A stretch of DNA of 64,000 nucleotides from Vibrio parahaemolyticus (GCF_900460535.1 NZ_UHIL01000001.1:1798001-1862000), one strand, 5' to 3'; shown: positions 8,477 to 18,516, numbered from the stretch's first letter. The notes: generated by a model from the letters alone, not told the origin. Numbers and translations: made by a program.

Positions 8477-8656
8477 TTAACAGTTGCCTTTTTTAGCTTG
8501 ACCAGGAGGGCAAAAGCTACCATTGCCATGCGGCCCATGATTGTCATCATTTGTGCTGACTTTTACTTTTACGTCGTCAATTTCACCTTCCACATTTGTC
8601 AGCTGACAGCCTGCTAAAGTCGTAAGTAATATAAGCGCCAGAGATACTTGTCTCAT
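8477..8656 (-). CDS. Small outer-membrane-type lipoprotein of unknown function
   Basis: The product has 59 residues and begins with a lipoprotein signal whose lipobox is LAGC, so cysteine 17 would be lipidated. The mature part is short, acidic, then His/Gly-rich (DDNHGPHGNG), with two further cysteines near the end (FCPPGQAKKGNC) that could form a disulfide. The start is the ATG at 8656, preceded by GAGAGGAA; a TTG five codons further up has no ribosome site. It converges with amtB across a shared terminator. I do not recognise a family. Confidence 0.75.
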   Translation of the reverse strand: MRQVSLALILLTTLAGCQLTNVEGEIDDVKVKVSTNDDNHGPHGNGSFCPPGQAKKGNC

Positions 8657-8776
8657 TGCGATTCCTCTCAAAATGTAATTCTAATAGTGACCATTACGAC
8701 CATGGTCTAATCCATATTACTACAGTTGCTATTCTTTCAGTGTTAAGCTAATGAAAAAGAACAACAAGGATAAGTT

Positions 8777-9502
8777 ATGAATTTCCCTTATAGAAATATT
8801 GTAGTACTTACTGGAGCAGGTATCTCGGCTGAATCTGGTATTCAAACATTTCGAGCCCAAGATGGCCTGTGGGAGAATCACCGAATTGAAGATGTAGCAA
8901 CACCTGAAGGTTTTGCTCGAGATCCAGACCTTGTTCAGAGTTTTTATAATCAACGCCGTCAAAAGCTTCAGGATGAAGCGATCAAACCGAATGCTGCGCA
9001 TCTTGCTCTTGGCCGTCTTGAAGCGGAATTAGAGGGAAAGGTGACGGTCATTACGCAGAATATTGATAACCTGCATGAAAGAGGTGGCAGCCAAAATGTG
9101 ATTCACATGCACGGTGAGTTACTTAAGGCTCGATGTAGTGAATCTAACCAAGTTATTGAACATACCGAAGATATAAAAACTGGTGAGCTTTGCCATTGTT
9201 GTCAAATTCCATCACAAATGCGCCCACACATTGTGTGGTTTGGCGAAATGCCACTGAGAATGGGAGAGATATACGCAGCACTGGAAGAAGCTGATTTGTT
9301 TGTCTCTATCGGTACTTCGGGCGTCGTCTATCCGGCCGCTGGGTTTGTGCATGATGCTAAAATGCATGGCGCTCATACTATAGAAATTAACCTTGAGCCA
9401 AGTGCGGTTGAAAGTGAATTTGAAGAAAAACGCTATGGTAAAGCAAGCGTTGAAGTACCGAAGCTTGTTGATGAAATTCTTGCTTTGGACACGAAAGCAT
9501 AA
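8777..9502 (+). CDS. cobB: NAD-dependent protein deacylase, sirtuin CobB
   Basis: CobB removes acetyl and succinyl groups from lysines, consuming NAD+. It is 241 residues, the short bacterial form. Visible motifs are GAGIS (13-17) and TQNIDNLH (93-100) for NAD binding, the catalytic His112 in HMHGEL, and RPHIVWFGE near 149. Zinc-site cysteines are Cys120 and the ELCHCCQ cluster (139-142). Tyr57 and Arg60 form the YxxR pair that gives class III sirtuins their preference for succinyl and malonyl lysine. AAGGA lies 8 bases before the ATG. The gene stands alone and converges with potD1 on a shared terminator. Confidence 0.95.
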   Translation: MNFPYRNIVVLTGAGISAESGIQTFRAQDGLWENHRIEDVATPEGFARDPDLVQSFYNQRRQKLQDEAIKPNAAHLALGRLEAELEGKVTVITQNIDNLHERGGSQNVIHMHGELLKARCSESNQVIEHTEDIKTGELCHCCQIPSQMRPHIVWFGEMPLRMGEIYAALEEADLFVSIGTSGVVYPAAGFVHDAKMHGAHTIEINLEPSAVESEFEEKRYGKASVEVPKLVDEILALDTKA

Positions 9503-9529
9503 AAACTTAAACCCAACTATCAGATACAA

Positions 9530-9555
9530 AAAAAGCGGCTCATGAGCCGCTTTTT
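9530..9555. terminator. Bidirectional terminator between cobB and potD1
   Basis: AAAAAGCGGCTC and GAGCCGCTTTTT form a perfect hairpin flanked by A and T runs, serving both convergent genes. Confidence 0.9.
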
Positions 9556-9576
9556 CACATCTTTAAAACTAACGAA

Positions 9577-10614
9577 TTAGTTGTTTACTTTTAGCTTTTG
9601 GAAGTACTCATCGTACATTACGCTCGCTTCGCCAACTTCATCTTGCCATGTACCGCTGTCCATTACTTCTTGCGGAGGGAAGATGCTTGGGTCGTTAGCA
9701 AACTCTTTTGGTAGCAGCTCATGTGCCGTCTTAACTGGAGTAGGGTAACCAATCTCTAGTGCAATCTTAGCGGCGTTCTCAGGGCGTAGTAGGAAGTCGA
9801 TCATCTTATGAGCAGCATCTACGTTTTTCGCGCCAGCTGGAATTGCTAGGCTGTCCATCCAGAAAATGGTGCCTTTTTCAGGCCAGATGATGTCGATATT
9901 CGCACCTTCTTGACGAGCCATGTAAGCAGAGCCGTTCCAAAGCATACCAAGAGACACTTCACCTGCAAGGTAAGGGTTTGCTGGGAAATCAGAGTTGAAT
10001 ACCAATACGTTTGGCATTAGCTTTTTCAGCTCTTCATAAGCTGCTTTGATTTCATCTGGGTTCGTTGTATTTGGTGAGTAACCAAGCTTTGTTAATGCAA
10101 TGTGGAAGACTTCACGAGAGTCATCCATCAGCATTAGTTGGCCTTCCCACTTGCTATCCCAGAAATCGTCCCATTTAGAAACAGACGATTTATCTAGCAT
10201 ATCTGCGTTGATACCAATGCCCGTCGCACCCCAAATGTAAGGGATAGAGTAGTTGTTGTTTGGATCAAATGGTTTATCTAGGAAGTTGGTGTCAAGATCG
10301 CTAAAGTGAGAAAGTTTCTTTTTGTCGATCTCTTGCAGCATACCTTCTTTACGCATTTTAGAAACGAAGTAGGTAGACGGTACTACCAAATCGTAACCAG
10401 AACCTTGCGTTTTTAGCTTCGCGTACATACTTTCGTTAGATTCGTATGTAGAGTAGATAACTTTGATGCCAGTTTCTTTTGTAAAGTCTTCAAGAACTTC
10501 GTTTGGAATGTATTCCGACCAGTTGTAGAAATACAGTTCTTGATCAGCCGCCATTGCAGGGGTAGCGATTAGCGTCGCTGCACATAGAGCGCTTGCGTAG
10601 AATTTACTTTTCAT
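9577..10614 (-). CDS. potD1: Spermidine/putrescine-binding periplasmic protein, copy 1
   Basis: This is the substrate-binding component of the polyamine ABC importer. It has 345 residues with a signal peptide (about 1-23, cleavage after AMA), then the typical ELYFYNWSEYIP start of the mature protein and the WNGSAYMA ligand-pocket segment. The ATG at 10614 follows ACGGAA; an upstream in-frame start adds 12 unlikely residues before the signal. It is very similar to the next gene (potD2), so the pair arose by duplication. A strong terminator lies between them, so potD1 probably has its own promoter in 10615-10800. V. cholerae also has two adjacent potD genes in this arrangement. Confidence 0.93.
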   Translation of the reverse strand: MKSKFYASALCAATLIATPAMAADQELYFYNWSEYIPNEVLEDFTKETGIKVIYSTYESNESMYAKLKTQGSGYDLVVPSTYFVSKMRKEGMLQEIDKKKLSHFSDLDTNFLDKPFDPNNNYSIPYIWGATGIGINADMLDKSSVSKWDDFWDSKWEGQLMLMDDSREVFHIALTKLGYSPNTTNPDEIKAAYEELKKLMPNVLVFNSDFPANPYLAGEVSLGMLWNGSAYMARQEGANIDIIWPEKGTIFWMDSLAIPAGAKNVDAAHKMIDFLLRPENAAKIALEIGYPTPVKTAHELLPKEFANDPSIFPPQEVMDSGTWQDEVGEASVMYDEYFQKLKVNN

Positions 10615-10803
10615 TTGTTTTCCGTTTTGTTTAGCGATTGGACAAATCAATACTAGTCGCAGTTATTAAGTTGAGCCAAATCGCAATAAGCACAATCCCG
10701 TTTATTTAAATCAATTTATACCGAGCCTTTTTTAGAGAAGCGATAATTCTGTGAAACTGAGCTAAATAAACCTAGCAACGCATAATTATATCAGTCAATT
10801 ACA

Positions 10804-10832
10804 AAAATAGGCAGCGTATCGCTGCCTATTTT
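10804..10832 (-). terminator. Terminator closing the potABCD2 operon
   Basis: AAAATAGGCAGCG pairs perfectly over 13 bases with CGCTGCCTATTTT around a three-base loop. Read on the minus strand it is followed by a T run. It separates potD2 from potD1. Confidence 0.9.
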
Positions 10833-10865
10833 CAGTTAGTCGATGCCTTAGTAGGCAAGATCAGA

Positions 10866-11897
10866 TTATTGACCCGCTTTCAGCTTCAAGAAGTAGTCTT
10901 CATATTTCACTGTCATATCACCAACCGAGTCTTGCCATTCAACACGGTCAAGATCTTCTTGAGAAGGGAACAGCGGTGCTACGTCTTTAAACTTCGAGTT
11001 TGATTCTGTAACGGCGGTTAGGTAGCCAGTGTCACGAGAAATTTGCTCTGCGATTTCAGGGCGTAGTAGGAAGTCGATCATTTTGTGCGCTGCTTCTACG
11101 TTTTTCGCGCCAGAAGAGATTGCGAAGTTATCAACCCAGCCAATACCGCCTTCTTTAGGGAAGACTAGCTTAAGGTTTAGACCTTCGTTTTGCGCCGCAG
11201 CCGCACTGCCGTTCCAAAGCATACCAACGCCAACTTCGCCAGACATGTATGGTGCACCCGGGTTATCAGAGTTAAATACTAGAACGTTTGGCATCAGCTT
11301 TTGCAATTCAGCGTATGCTTCGTCGATTTGCTTTGGATCTGTAGAGTTACCTGAGTAACCCAATTTACGTAGGGCAATGTGGAATACTTCACGAGTATCG
11401 TCCATTAGCATTACTTGACCTTCAAGCTCAGGCTTCCATAGGTCTGCCCAGCTTTGGAAGTCGTTTGGATCGTACATATCAGCGTTAACTGCTAGACCTG
11501 TAATCGCAACAACGTGTGGAATAGAGTAGTCGTTATTTGGATCGTAAGGCTTATCTAGGTAGTTCTTATCTAGGTTGCCGAAGTTTTTCAGCTTAGTCTT
11601 ATCGATCTTTTGTAGCATACCTTCATCGCGCATTTTTGCTACGAAGTAAGTTGAAGGTACGACTAGGTCATAACCTTGGTTATGAGTTTTTAGCTTTGCG
11701 TACAAAGTTTCGTTCGACTCGTAAGTCGAGTAGATCACTTTGATACCTGTTTCTTTAGTAAATTGCTCTAGGATATTACTATTGATGTAAGGACCCCAGT
11801 TCATAAATACCAATTCTTTATCGTCCGCTGCCGCTGAACCTGAGAACAGAGAAAGCGCACATGCACTACCAGCTAATAGAGTAGCCCATTTTTTCAT
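10866..11897 (-). CDS. potD2: Spermidine/putrescine-binding periplasmic protein, copy 2
   Basis: This second polyamine-binding protein has 343 residues and a signal peptide ending near SAAADD. It shares long stretches with PotD1, such as KETGIKVIYSTYESNE and KLMPNVLVFNSD, but differs in pocket segments (MNWGPYIN in place of YNWSEYIP; GSAAAAQ in place of GSAYMAR), so the two may prefer different polyamines. The ATG at 11897 follows GGAG. It is the last gene of the potA-potB-potC-potD2 unit, 106 bases after potC. Confidence 0.93.
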   Translation of the reverse strand: MKKWATLLAGSACALSLFSGSAAADDKELVFMNWGPYINSNILEQFTKETGIKVIYSTYESNETLYAKLKTHNQGYDLVVPSTYFVAKMRDEGMLQKIDKTKLKNFGNLDKNYLDKPYDPNNDYSIPHVVAITGLAVNADMYDPNDFQSWADLWKPELEGQVMLMDDTREVFHIALRKLGYSGNSTDPKQIDEAYAELQKLMPNVLVFNSDNPGAPYMSGEVGVGMLWNGSAAAAQNEGLNLKLVFPKEGGIGWVDNFAISSGAKNVEAAHKMIDFLLRPEIAEQISRDTGYLTAVTESNSKFKDVAPLFPSQEDLDRVEWQDSVGDMTVKYEDYFLKLKAGQ

Positions 11898-12003
11898 TGA
11901 CGTTAGCTCCAAACCAAACGTTGTCCAAATCATTTTGGACGGTAGATAGAAAAACAGAATGGCATGTAACCATTCTGTTTCGTGATGTTAACGGATGCGG
12001 ATT

Positions 12004-12774
12004 TTACTTTACTTTTTCTCTTGCTAGCAACTGAGAAATTACTACAAGAACCAAAGATACAATCAACATGACCGTTGCTAGGGCATTCACTTCCGGTGAA
12101 ATGCCCACCTTAACCATCGAGTAAATTTTCAATGGTAGGATTTCGTATGTTGGGCCTGTTACAAACGAGCTGATAATTACGTCGTCTAAAGACAGAGTAA
12201 AGCTTAGTAACCAACCTGCAGCAACCGCTGGCTTCGCAAGAGGAAGGATGATCTGTTTTAAGATAACCCATTCACTTGCACCAAGGTCTTTTGCAGCTTC
12301 CAACATTTTCACATCAAAGCCGTTCAAGCGGCTGTAAACGGTTACCACGACAAATGGTAAACAGAATGTGATGTGCGCAATCAATAGAGTAAAGAAACCA
12401 AGCTGCGCGCCTAAAACTAAAAACAGCGCCAACAATGAAATTGCCATCACGATGTCTGGTGACATCATTACAACAAACAGCATGCCGTTTACCGCACCTT
12501 TACCTTTAAAGGAGTAACGGAATAGGGCAACGGCCGTCAAACTACCAATAATAGTAGCAGCTGTTGCAGAAAACACCGCGACATTAAGTGAATGCCACGC
12601 TGCTTGCATAAGGCTGTCATTGTTCACTAGGGTTTCGTACCACTTGGTTGTAAACCCGCCCCATTTCATACCAAATTTGTTGGCATTAAATGAGTTCACG
12701 ATCAATACGATGATTGGTAGATACAAAAATGCATATACCAGCGCCATAAAGCTAAATCTAACTGTACGTCCCAT
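12004..12774 (-). CDS. potC: Spermidine/putrescine ABC transporter permease PotC
   Basis: PotC is one of the two inner-membrane permease subunits of the polyamine importer. It has 256 residues with about six hydrophobic segments and the binding-protein-dependent transport signature [20 protein letters not shown] near residue 160, which docks on PotA. Its ATG shares one base with the stop of potB (TAATG), a sign of tight co-translation. It is of usual length for the family. Confidence 0.95.
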   Translation of the reverse strand: MGRTVRFSFMALVYAFLYLPIIVLIVNSFNANKFGMKWGGFTTKWYETLVNNDSLMQAAWHSLNVAVFSATAATIIGSLTAVALFRYSFKGKGAVNGMLFVVMMSPDIVMAISLLALFLVLGAQLGFFTLLIAHITFCLPFVVVTVYSRLNGFDVKMLEAAKDLGASEWVILKQIILPLAKPAVAAGWLLSFTLSLDDVIISSFVTGPTYEILPLKIYSMVKVGISPEVNALATVMLIVSLVLVVISQLLAREKVK

Positions 12775-13634
12775 TAGTCTAGCTCCACCTTCTTATTCAA
12801 TAGTTTGCCTGCTCTGTAGTAGGCGTACAGCATGATTGCCATTGCAATAGTAAGTGCGATACTGGTTGCCGCACCGAATGGCCAATCACGAGCGTTTAAT
12901 ACTTGGCTCTTAATTACGTTACCAATTAATAGGTTCTTCGCTCCGCCTAGAAGGTCGGAGATGTAGAACATACCTAACGCAGGAAGAAGTACCAACAAAC
13001 AGCCACCAATAATGCCAGGCATCGTTAACGGCAAGATCACTTTTGTGATGGTTTGCAGTTTGCTTGCGCCTAAGTCTTTTGCAGCCTCAATGTAGGTGTT
13101 GTCTAGCTTCTCGATTGCCGAATACAGAGGCAGAATCATAAACGGAAGCAAAATGTAGACAAGACCAATCATTACCGCTGTTTCGGTATACATAAGACGC
13201 AATGGCTTATCGATAATATCCATTGCCATTAATGACTTGTTCAAGATGCCCTGTGTGCCAAGAACAATCTTCAAACCGTAAGTACGGATAAGTGAGTTTG
13301 TCCAAAATGGTACAATCACAAGAAACAGCATAAACGGGCGCCATTTCTCAGGCATTTTCGCCACGATGTAGGCAAATGGGTAGCCGATGATTAAACACAA
13401 CAACGTCGCAATGATTGCCATGTAGAAAGAGTGCATCAGCACTTTTGCGTACAATGGATCAAGTAAACGAAGGTAGTTGTCGAAAGTAAAAGTCAGTTCA
13501 ATTAAGTTCGCTTCATCACGCGTTAAAAAACTTGTACCGATAATCATTAGGTTTGGAACCAACACGAAAAGTGTTAGCCAACCAACAATTAGGGTAATGA
13601 TTGCGTTCTGAAGATTAATCTTCTTGCTTATCAT
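12774..13634 (-). CDS. potB: Spermidine/putrescine ABC transporter permease PotB
   Basis: PotB is the partner permease of PotC. It has 286 residues, about six membrane segments and the ABC-docking loop [20 protein letters not shown] near residue 185. Its start overlaps the end of potA by 20 bases and its stop overlaps the potC start, so the three genes are translated together. Length and sequence are typical. Confidence 0.95.
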   Translation of the reverse strand: MISKKINLQNAIITLIVGWLTLFVLVPNLMIIGTSFLTRDEANLIELTFTFDNYLRLLDPLYAKVLMHSFYMAIIATLLCLIIGYPFAYIVAKMPEKWRPFMLFLVIVPFWTNSLIRTYGLKIVLGTQGILNKSLMAMDIIDKPLRLMYTETAVMIGLVYILLPFMILPLYSAIEKLDNTYIEAAKDLGASKLQTITKVILPLTMPGIIGGCLLVLLPALGMFYISDLLGGAKNLLIGNVIKSQVLNARDWPFGAATSIALTIAMAIMLYAYYRAGKLLNKKVELD

Positions 13635-14748
13635 TGAGTACTACCTCCCAGCTCTCAACCCAAGTGATAGCGACTTTTTGGCCGAGAGAGTGGTCCACAT
13701 CTGGATCATCTTCGTTAAAGAACTCGCTAACCATCACACGCATGCCTGAGTCCAGTTGGACAACAGAGTCTAGCGTCATACCTTTATAGGTACGTTCAGT
13801 GACGTGACCAACAATGCCTTTTTCTTCAGACTCTTTGATCTCTTCGATACGTAAGTCTTCAGGGCGAAGCAGCACTTGTAGTTTGTCACCTGCTTGTGCT
13901 TCTTTGTCGTAGTAAACGACAGACTCAACACCTTCGATTTCCGCACGGATGCGTTTTTCATCAATGCGTTCAAGCATTGTTGCGTTGAAGACATTAATCT
14001 CGCCGATAAAGCGAGCAACAAACAAGTTTTTAGGTTCTTCGTAAATTTCACGTGGTGAGCCATCTTGTTCGATAACACCATCGCGCATAACGATAATGCG
14101 GTCAGACATCGATAGAGCTTCTTCCTGATCGTGAGTAACAAAGATAAAGGTAATACCAAGTTGACGCTGAAGTTGTTTCAACTCAATCTGCATTTGTTTA
14201 CGAAGTTTGTAATCAAGAGCAGAAAGCGATTCATCAAGTAGCAGTACTTTTGGCTTATTTACAACCGCACGCGCGATCGCGATACGTTGTTGCTGACCAC
14301 CAGAAAGTTGGTGCGGCTTACGCTGCGCCATTTTTTCTAGACGGACCATACGTAGCGCTTCCATTACGCGTGGTTCGATTTCTGCCGCAGGCGTTTTTTG
14401 CATGCGTAGGCCAAATGCCACATTATCGAATACGGTCATGTGAGGGAATAATGCGTAACTCTGGAATACCGTGTTGACGTGCCTATGCTCTGCAGGAACT
14501 TGCGTTACATCTTGGTCATCTAATACGATTTGACCGTTATCTGCCGTTTCAAAACCAGCGATCATGCGTAAAACCGTCGTTTTACCACAACCAGATGGAC
14601 CAAGAATCGTCAGAAACTCACCATGATTAACATCAAGATTTAAATTACCGATGATTTCCTTTCCATCGAAACTTTTGCTGATACCAGATAAACGAATAAC
14701 TGGCTTTCCTGCTTGCTGTTTAGCGTTCAACGTCTGTATTTCTCCCAC
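13615..14748 (-). CDS. potA: Spermidine/putrescine ABC transporter ATPase PotA
   Basis: PotA hydrolyses ATP to drive polyamine import. From the GTG at 14748 it has 377 residues. Walker A is GPSGCGKTT (50-58), followed by the Q-loop, the ABC signature LSGGQQQR, Walker B LLLDES, the D-loop SALD and the switch [11 protein letters not shown]-terminal TOBE domain follows with LLRPEDLRI. The start is uncertain: the GTG gives the usual family length but has no good ribosome site; the frame stays open to 14895, and a TTG a few codons inside has GGGAG upstream. It is the first gene of the operon, and its promoter lies in the gap shared with the divergent gene at 15132. Confidence 0.93.
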   Translation of the reverse strand: MGEIQTLNAKQQAGKPVIRLSGISKSFDGKEIIGNLNLDVNHGEFLTILGPSGCGKTTVLRMIAGFETADNGQIVLDDQDVTQVPAEHRHVNTVFQSYALFPHMTVFDNVAFGLRMQKTPAAEIEPRVMEALRMVRLEKMAQRKPHQLSGGQQQRIAIARAVVNKPKVLLLDESLSALDYKLRKQMQIELKQLQRQLGITFIFVTHDQEEALSMSDRIIVMRDGVIEQDGSPREIYEEPKNLFVARFIGEINVFNATMLERIDEKRIRAEIEGVESVVYYDKEAQAGDKLQVLLRPEDLRIEEIKESEEKGIVGHVTERTYKGMTLDSVVQLDSGMRVMVSEFFNEDDPDVDHSLGQKVAITWVESWEVVLNDKQED

Positions 14749-15063
14749 GTTAAAATTGGGTTTACGCCAATTAGTGTGACATAAGTCATTCACTTTTGAG
14801 GCGCGCATCATAATCACCAAAATTGTGAAATTAAAGCATTTTCTTATCTTGAAACAGAAAAAATTTTGCAGGCAAAAGTAATCATTCCTTACCATACTGT
14901 TTTTAAGAGGTTATTTGCCTTTTAAACACAGTTTGGTAGGGCTTTGTCATTAGCAACAATTGCTTTCAATTTCATAGTTTTGTGAGTGGTCAATTATCAA
15001 CCAAATAGTAGATATTGCAAGGATAGAACGTCAGTTCTGATTTTAGACGTGGAAAGATTTCTT

Positions 15064-15100
15064 TATAATGTTGGCCACTTTAATTGACTGGTATACCAGT
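15064..15100 (+). promoter_or_regulatory. Promoter -10 and 14-bp palindromic operator before the 15132 gene
   Basis: A perfect TATAAT (15064-15069) is followed by the perfect palindrome ACTGGTATACCAGT (15087-15100). That places the palindrome roughly 10-25 bases after the predicted start of transcription, a classic repressor position. The TGGT...ACCA halves suggest a GntR-type regulator. The rest of 14749-15131, between potA and this gene, shows no coding sequence. Confidence 0.45.
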
Positions 15101-15131
15101 AAAAAATTCACAAGTTAATCTTGGATAATAT

Positions 15132-15929
15132 ATGAATAACGATTTTGAAAAAGATTTCAATCTTGGGGGGAGTGTAGAGCGAGCTTTGTCTGGCGACTAC
15201 GAACTAAAAGCGAGTGCTGTATTTAGTGAAGCTTGGCGCGCAACCATTCAACACTTTTTATCGTTCTCACCAGCGATTATTCTTTTGCTTTTTGTCCAAT
15301 TGGGGATTTTCTACATTGCACTTCAACTTCAATTGGGCGACCCAAGTGTCATTCTCGATGCGATAGAAAATCCGGAAGCATTCACCGCTAATATCGTTTC
15401 TGCTATTTATATCGCTAACTTTAGTTATGAAGTGATCAGCGCACCAATTTATGCTGGGATCAGTTTGATGGCGATGAGTCATGTAGCAGGGTTAAAAACC
15501 AAAGTTCGTCATGTCGGTAAAGGTCTGCAATTTACCGTTCCTGTTATTATTGCAACGCTGTTCAGTTTAACGTTGCAAGGTGTCGCGGGAATGATCCTTC
15601 CACCGCTTTCATTATATTTAGCAATGGCGTTTAGTCACTCTATCTTACTGATTTGCGAGAAAAGAGTGCCACCTATGCAATCGTTATTATTATCACTACG
15701 TGCGATCAACAAGAAGATTTTTGTTGTGGCAGGGCTTTACATGGGCGTTATGTTGATGTTTATTGTTGCGGCTATGTTCTACGGTATTGGCTTTATTTTT
15801 GTCTTGCCATTCTTCTTCCATTTGAAGGGCATCCTTTATCGAGAAATGTTTGGCATCAAACTTAAGATCGTAGCAACACAAAAAAATGATAACGATCACG
15901 ATGGTAAATCTCAGGTGTTTAATGCCTAA
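15132..15929 (+). CDS. Integral membrane protein of unknown function
   Basis: The product has 265 residues. A soluble N-terminus (about 1-40, acidic then mixed) precedes five or six hydrophobic segments, near 42-65, 88-115, 130-160, 165-180 and 195-230. The C-terminal tail is polar (QKNDNDHDGKSQ). I do not recognise the family; the layout resembles YciC/DUF975-like bacterial membrane proteins. It overlaps the glucosaminidase gene by 8 bases and so forms an operon with it, which suggests an envelope role. A palindromic operator lies in its leader. Confidence 0.75.
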   Translation: MNNDFEKDFNLGGSVERALSGDYELKASAVFSEAWRATIQHFLSFSPAIILLLFVQLGIFYIALQLQLGDPSVILDAIENPEAFTANIVSAIYIANFSYEVISAPIYAGISLMAMSHVAGLKTKVRHVGKGLQFTVPVIIATLFSLTLQGVAGMILPPLSLYLAMAFSHSILLICEKRVPPMQSLLLSLRAINKKIFVVAGLYMGVMLMFIVAAMFYGIGFIFVLPFFFHLKGILYREMFGIKLKIVATQKNDNDHDGKSQVFNA

Positions 15930-16758
15930 ATCTTTAAAATTAATGACTTTACGAGTGGCGGCTGCCTGTATAGCCGCCACTTTTATTTCGGTAGGTCCAT
16001 ATTTGCATTACGACCACCAGTTCAAAAGCGTGAATGATCCTAATGTTGTTCAAGGTCCGGTGAAACATCCTGATTTGTCGCACTTGCCCTACATTGAGGA
16101 CATTCCAGACTTTAACTCTATCAAAGACGCCAAAGAAAAAAAGGCGGCATTTTTCGATTTCTTACGGCCTAAAATCGCACTAGAAAATCACAGGATTGAA
16201 AAAGAACGTGCTTTTCTAAGCTCTCTTGAGATTGGAGAAGTGTCGCCGGACGAAGAAGCTTACGCAGAAAGATTAGCGCAGTTATATGGTTTTCCTCTTC
16301 ATGATGGTCATGTTGATGAAGCTTGGCTGACTGAAATGTTAAAGCGAGTCAATGTTTTACCAGAAGCATTAGTGCTAACTCAAGCTGCCAATGAATCCGC
16401 GTGGGGTACCTCTCGTTTTGCTACTCAAGCAAACAACTTGTTCGGCCAATGGTGTTATAAACAGGGTTGCGGAATTGTGCCTGCTCAGCGTGCTGCAGGA
16501 AAAACTCACGAAGTTCAAAAATTCGATTCAGTTCAGCAGTCAATTCATGGCTACTTTATGAATGTGAATCGCAATCCAGCTTACGCTGACTTACGTGATA
16601 TTCGAGCTATGTTGGCAGATAAGCACAAAAACTTGTTATCCGTGGCGACAGCATCAGAACTCACTCATGGACTGTTGTCTTACTCAGAGAGAGGCATTGC
16701 ATACGTTAATGACTTACGCTCGATGATTCGTCACAATAACGCCTACTGGACTCAATAA
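15922..16758 (+). CDS. Bax-like peptidoglycan glucosaminidase
   Basis: This is a predicted N-acetylglucosaminidase acting on the cell wall. From the ATG at 15922 it has 278 residues. An N-terminal hydrophobic segment (about 8-27) is a signal or anchor. The catalytic region carries LVLTQAANESAWGTSRFA with Glu158 as the likely catalytic acid, then NNLFGQWCY and a late YSERGIAYVNDLRSMI segment, all typical of the Bax/FlgJ-type glucosaminidase family. Its start overlaps the upstream membrane-protein gene by 8 bases with AGGTG as ribosome site. An in-frame start at 15886 would lie deeper in that gene and lacks a signal. Confidence 0.85.
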   Translation: MPKSLKLMTLRVAAACIAATFISVGPYLHYDHQFKSVNDPNVVQGPVKHPDLSHLPYIEDIPDFNSIKDAKEKKAAFFDFLRPKIALENHRIEKERAFLSSLEIGEVSPDEEAYAERLAQLYGFPLHDGHVDEAWLTEMLKRVNVLPEALVLTQAANESAWGTSRFATQANNLFGQWCYKQGCGIVPAQRAAGKTHEVQKFDSVQQSIHGYFMNVNRNPAYADLRDIRAMLADKHKNLLSVATASELTHGLLSYSERGIAYVNDLRSMIRHNNAYWTQ

Positions 16759-16770
16759 AATAATAATCGA

Positions 16771-17430
16771 ATGAAAAAGTTAAGCTTAATTTTAGGAAGT
16801 GCAGCACTCTTGCTCTCGTCACCGATAACGCATGCTCAAGAGTATATGTTTACGTATTCCAAACTGTATACTCAGTTAAAAAATAACACTAAAGAAGGGC
16901 ATGATGACGTTAAAGTCGGTGTGTTCTTCGTCGATGCCAGAACTAAGCAGCTGTGTACGATTGAAAAAGCATGGATGGAAAAGGAAGAACACTACGAAGA
17001 GTTTGTGATTCCAGCGTCGAAAGAACTGCCATTACCGATCGACAAAAATCTAAAATCCGCAAATCCTTTGGTATTCGTACACACCCCTAAAGATAGCCGA
17101 TGTGACTATTCTTTAGTTGTTATGACGAAAGAACCGTTACAGGGTAGCGTTTCTTACGAGCAACTGAAGCCATTAATGCCTCAAATGCAGAGCATGTTAG
17201 AGGATTTAGGGGGGATGTTTGCTGGATGGTTCACACCTGAAGTACAAGGCGTCACAATGGAGTTTGCCAACGAACTTAACGGTAAGATCGTTTTTTCAAA
17301 TGGACAAGAGAAGGCGATTGTTAACGGTAAAGTGCAGGTTGCTTTGAGTGAAATTGGCGAAGGTGGAACAATAACGTTACCGGAACCAACGATGAGAGTG
17401 CTTCCTTATTTGCCCCAAGCAAAGAAATAG
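16771..17430 (+). CDS. DUF2987 secreted protein
   Basis: The product has 219 residues with a clear signal peptide (about 1-22, cleaved after HAQ). The rest is soluble and rich in beta-type sequence with two cysteines (CTIEKAW and RCDYSLVV) likely to form a disulfide in the periplasm. I recognise it as DUF2987, found in Vibrio and relatives, with no known function. It begins 12 bases after the glucosaminidase gene, making a three-gene envelope operon that ends in a terminator. Confidence 0.8.
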   Translation: MKKLSLILGSAALLLSSPITHAQEYMFTYSKLYTQLKNNTKEGHDDVKVGVFFVDARTKQLCTIEKAWMEKEEHYEEFVIPASKELPLPIDKNLKSANPLVFVHTPKDSRCDYSLVVMTKEPLQGSVSYEQLKPLMPQMQSMLEDLGGMFAGWFTPEVQGVTMEFANELNGKIVFSNGQEKAIVNGKVQVALSEIGEGGTITLPEPTMRVLPYLPQAKK

Positions 17431-17443
17431 CACTATCTCCACT

Positions 17444-17468
17444 AAAGAGCCGCATTCGCGGTTCTTTT
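17444..17468 (+). terminator. Terminator after the DUF2987 gene
   Basis: AAAGAGCCGC pairs with GCGGTTCTTT around ATTC, followed by T residues. Confidence 0.8.
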
Positions 17469-17620
17469 CCTATTCCATGATGATAAATCAGCGTACTTAT
17501 TTTCTTATCCTTCAATACAAACATTTAATCCTGCTGCAAAAGCCCGTATAATCCACGCCCCAAAGAAACCCATGTTAGGAAGTCCTACTGTCGATTTTAT
17601 CGGCGATGTGAGAGCCCGCA

Positions 17621-18514
17621 ATGAACCAGAAAGATACAAGAAAAGAAACCCTTGAATTCAACAAGCTTCAAAAACGTTTGAGAAGAAATGTTGGAAATGC
17701 CATTACAGATTACAACATGATCGAAGAAGGCGATGTTGTCATGGCATGCATAAGCGGTGGTAAAGACTCATTTGCGATGCTCGATATCCTGTTGAATCTA
17801 CAAAAAGCGGCACCAATCAAATTTGAAGTGGTTGCTGTTAACCTAGACCAAAAACAACCTGGTTTCCCAGAGCATATTTTGCCTGAGTATTTTGAGACGC
17901 TGAATATTCCTTACTACATCGTAGATAAAGACACATACTCAGTAGTTAAAGAAAAAGTGCCAGAAGGTAAGACAACGTGTGGTCTATGTTCTCGTCTACG
18001 TCGTGGTACGCTTTACTCATTTGCTGAGAAAATCGGCGCAACAAAACTTGCACTTGGTCATCATATGGATGACATCGTAGAAACGATGTTCTTGAACATG
18101 TTCCATGGTTCTCGTTTGAAGGCAATGCCACCAAAACTACGCTCTGATGATGGTCGTAACGTGGTTATTCGTCCGCTGACTTACTGCCGCGAAAAAGACC
18201 TGATCAAATACGCAGAGCACAAAGATTTCCCAATTATTCCTTGTAACCTATGTGGTTCTCAAGAGAACTTGCAGCGCCAAGCAATCAAAGCAATGCTGAT
18301 TGATTGGGATAAGAAGACGCCAGGACGCGTAGAAGCGATTTTCAAATCAATCCAAAACGTAAGCCCAAGCCAATTGGCAGACCGTGAGTTGTTTGATTTT
18401 GTAAACTTGCCGCTAGATCGTGACGGTAGCCGCGAAGAGTATGAGTTTAGTGAAGCAGTCGTTTCTTCAACTAACATCGATGAATCTCTATTCATCGATG
18501 TAACGAACATCTAG
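17621..18514 (+). CDS. ttcA: tRNA 2-thiocytidine(32) synthetase TtcA
   Basis: TtcA thiolates cytidine 32 of certain tRNAs using ATP and an iron-sulfur cluster. The protein has 297 residues. The PP-loop SGGKDS is at 45-50. The cluster-binding cysteines are Cys120 and Cys123 (CGLC) and Cys208 (CNLC), spaced as in E. coli. GHHMDD near 147 is also typical. The gene is monocistronic, with a terminator before it (DUF2987) and two after. It lies beside uspE and fnr, an arrangement shared with many Vibrio. Confidence 0.95.
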   Translation: MNQKDTRKETLEFNKLQKRLRRNVGNAITDYNMIEEGDVVMACISGGKDSFAMLDILLNLQKAAPIKFEVVAVNLDQKQPGFPEHILPEYFETLNIPYYIVDKDTYSVVKEKVPEGKTTCGLCSRLRRGTLYSFAEKIGATKLALGHHMDDIVETMFLNMFHGSRLKAMPPKLRSDDGRNVVIRPLTYCREKDLIKYAEHKDFPIIPCNLCGSQENLQRQAIKAMLIDWDKKTPGRVEAIFKSIQNVSPSQLADRELFDFVNLPLDRDGSREEYEFSEAVVSSTNIDESLFIDVTNI

Positions 18515-18516
18515 TA

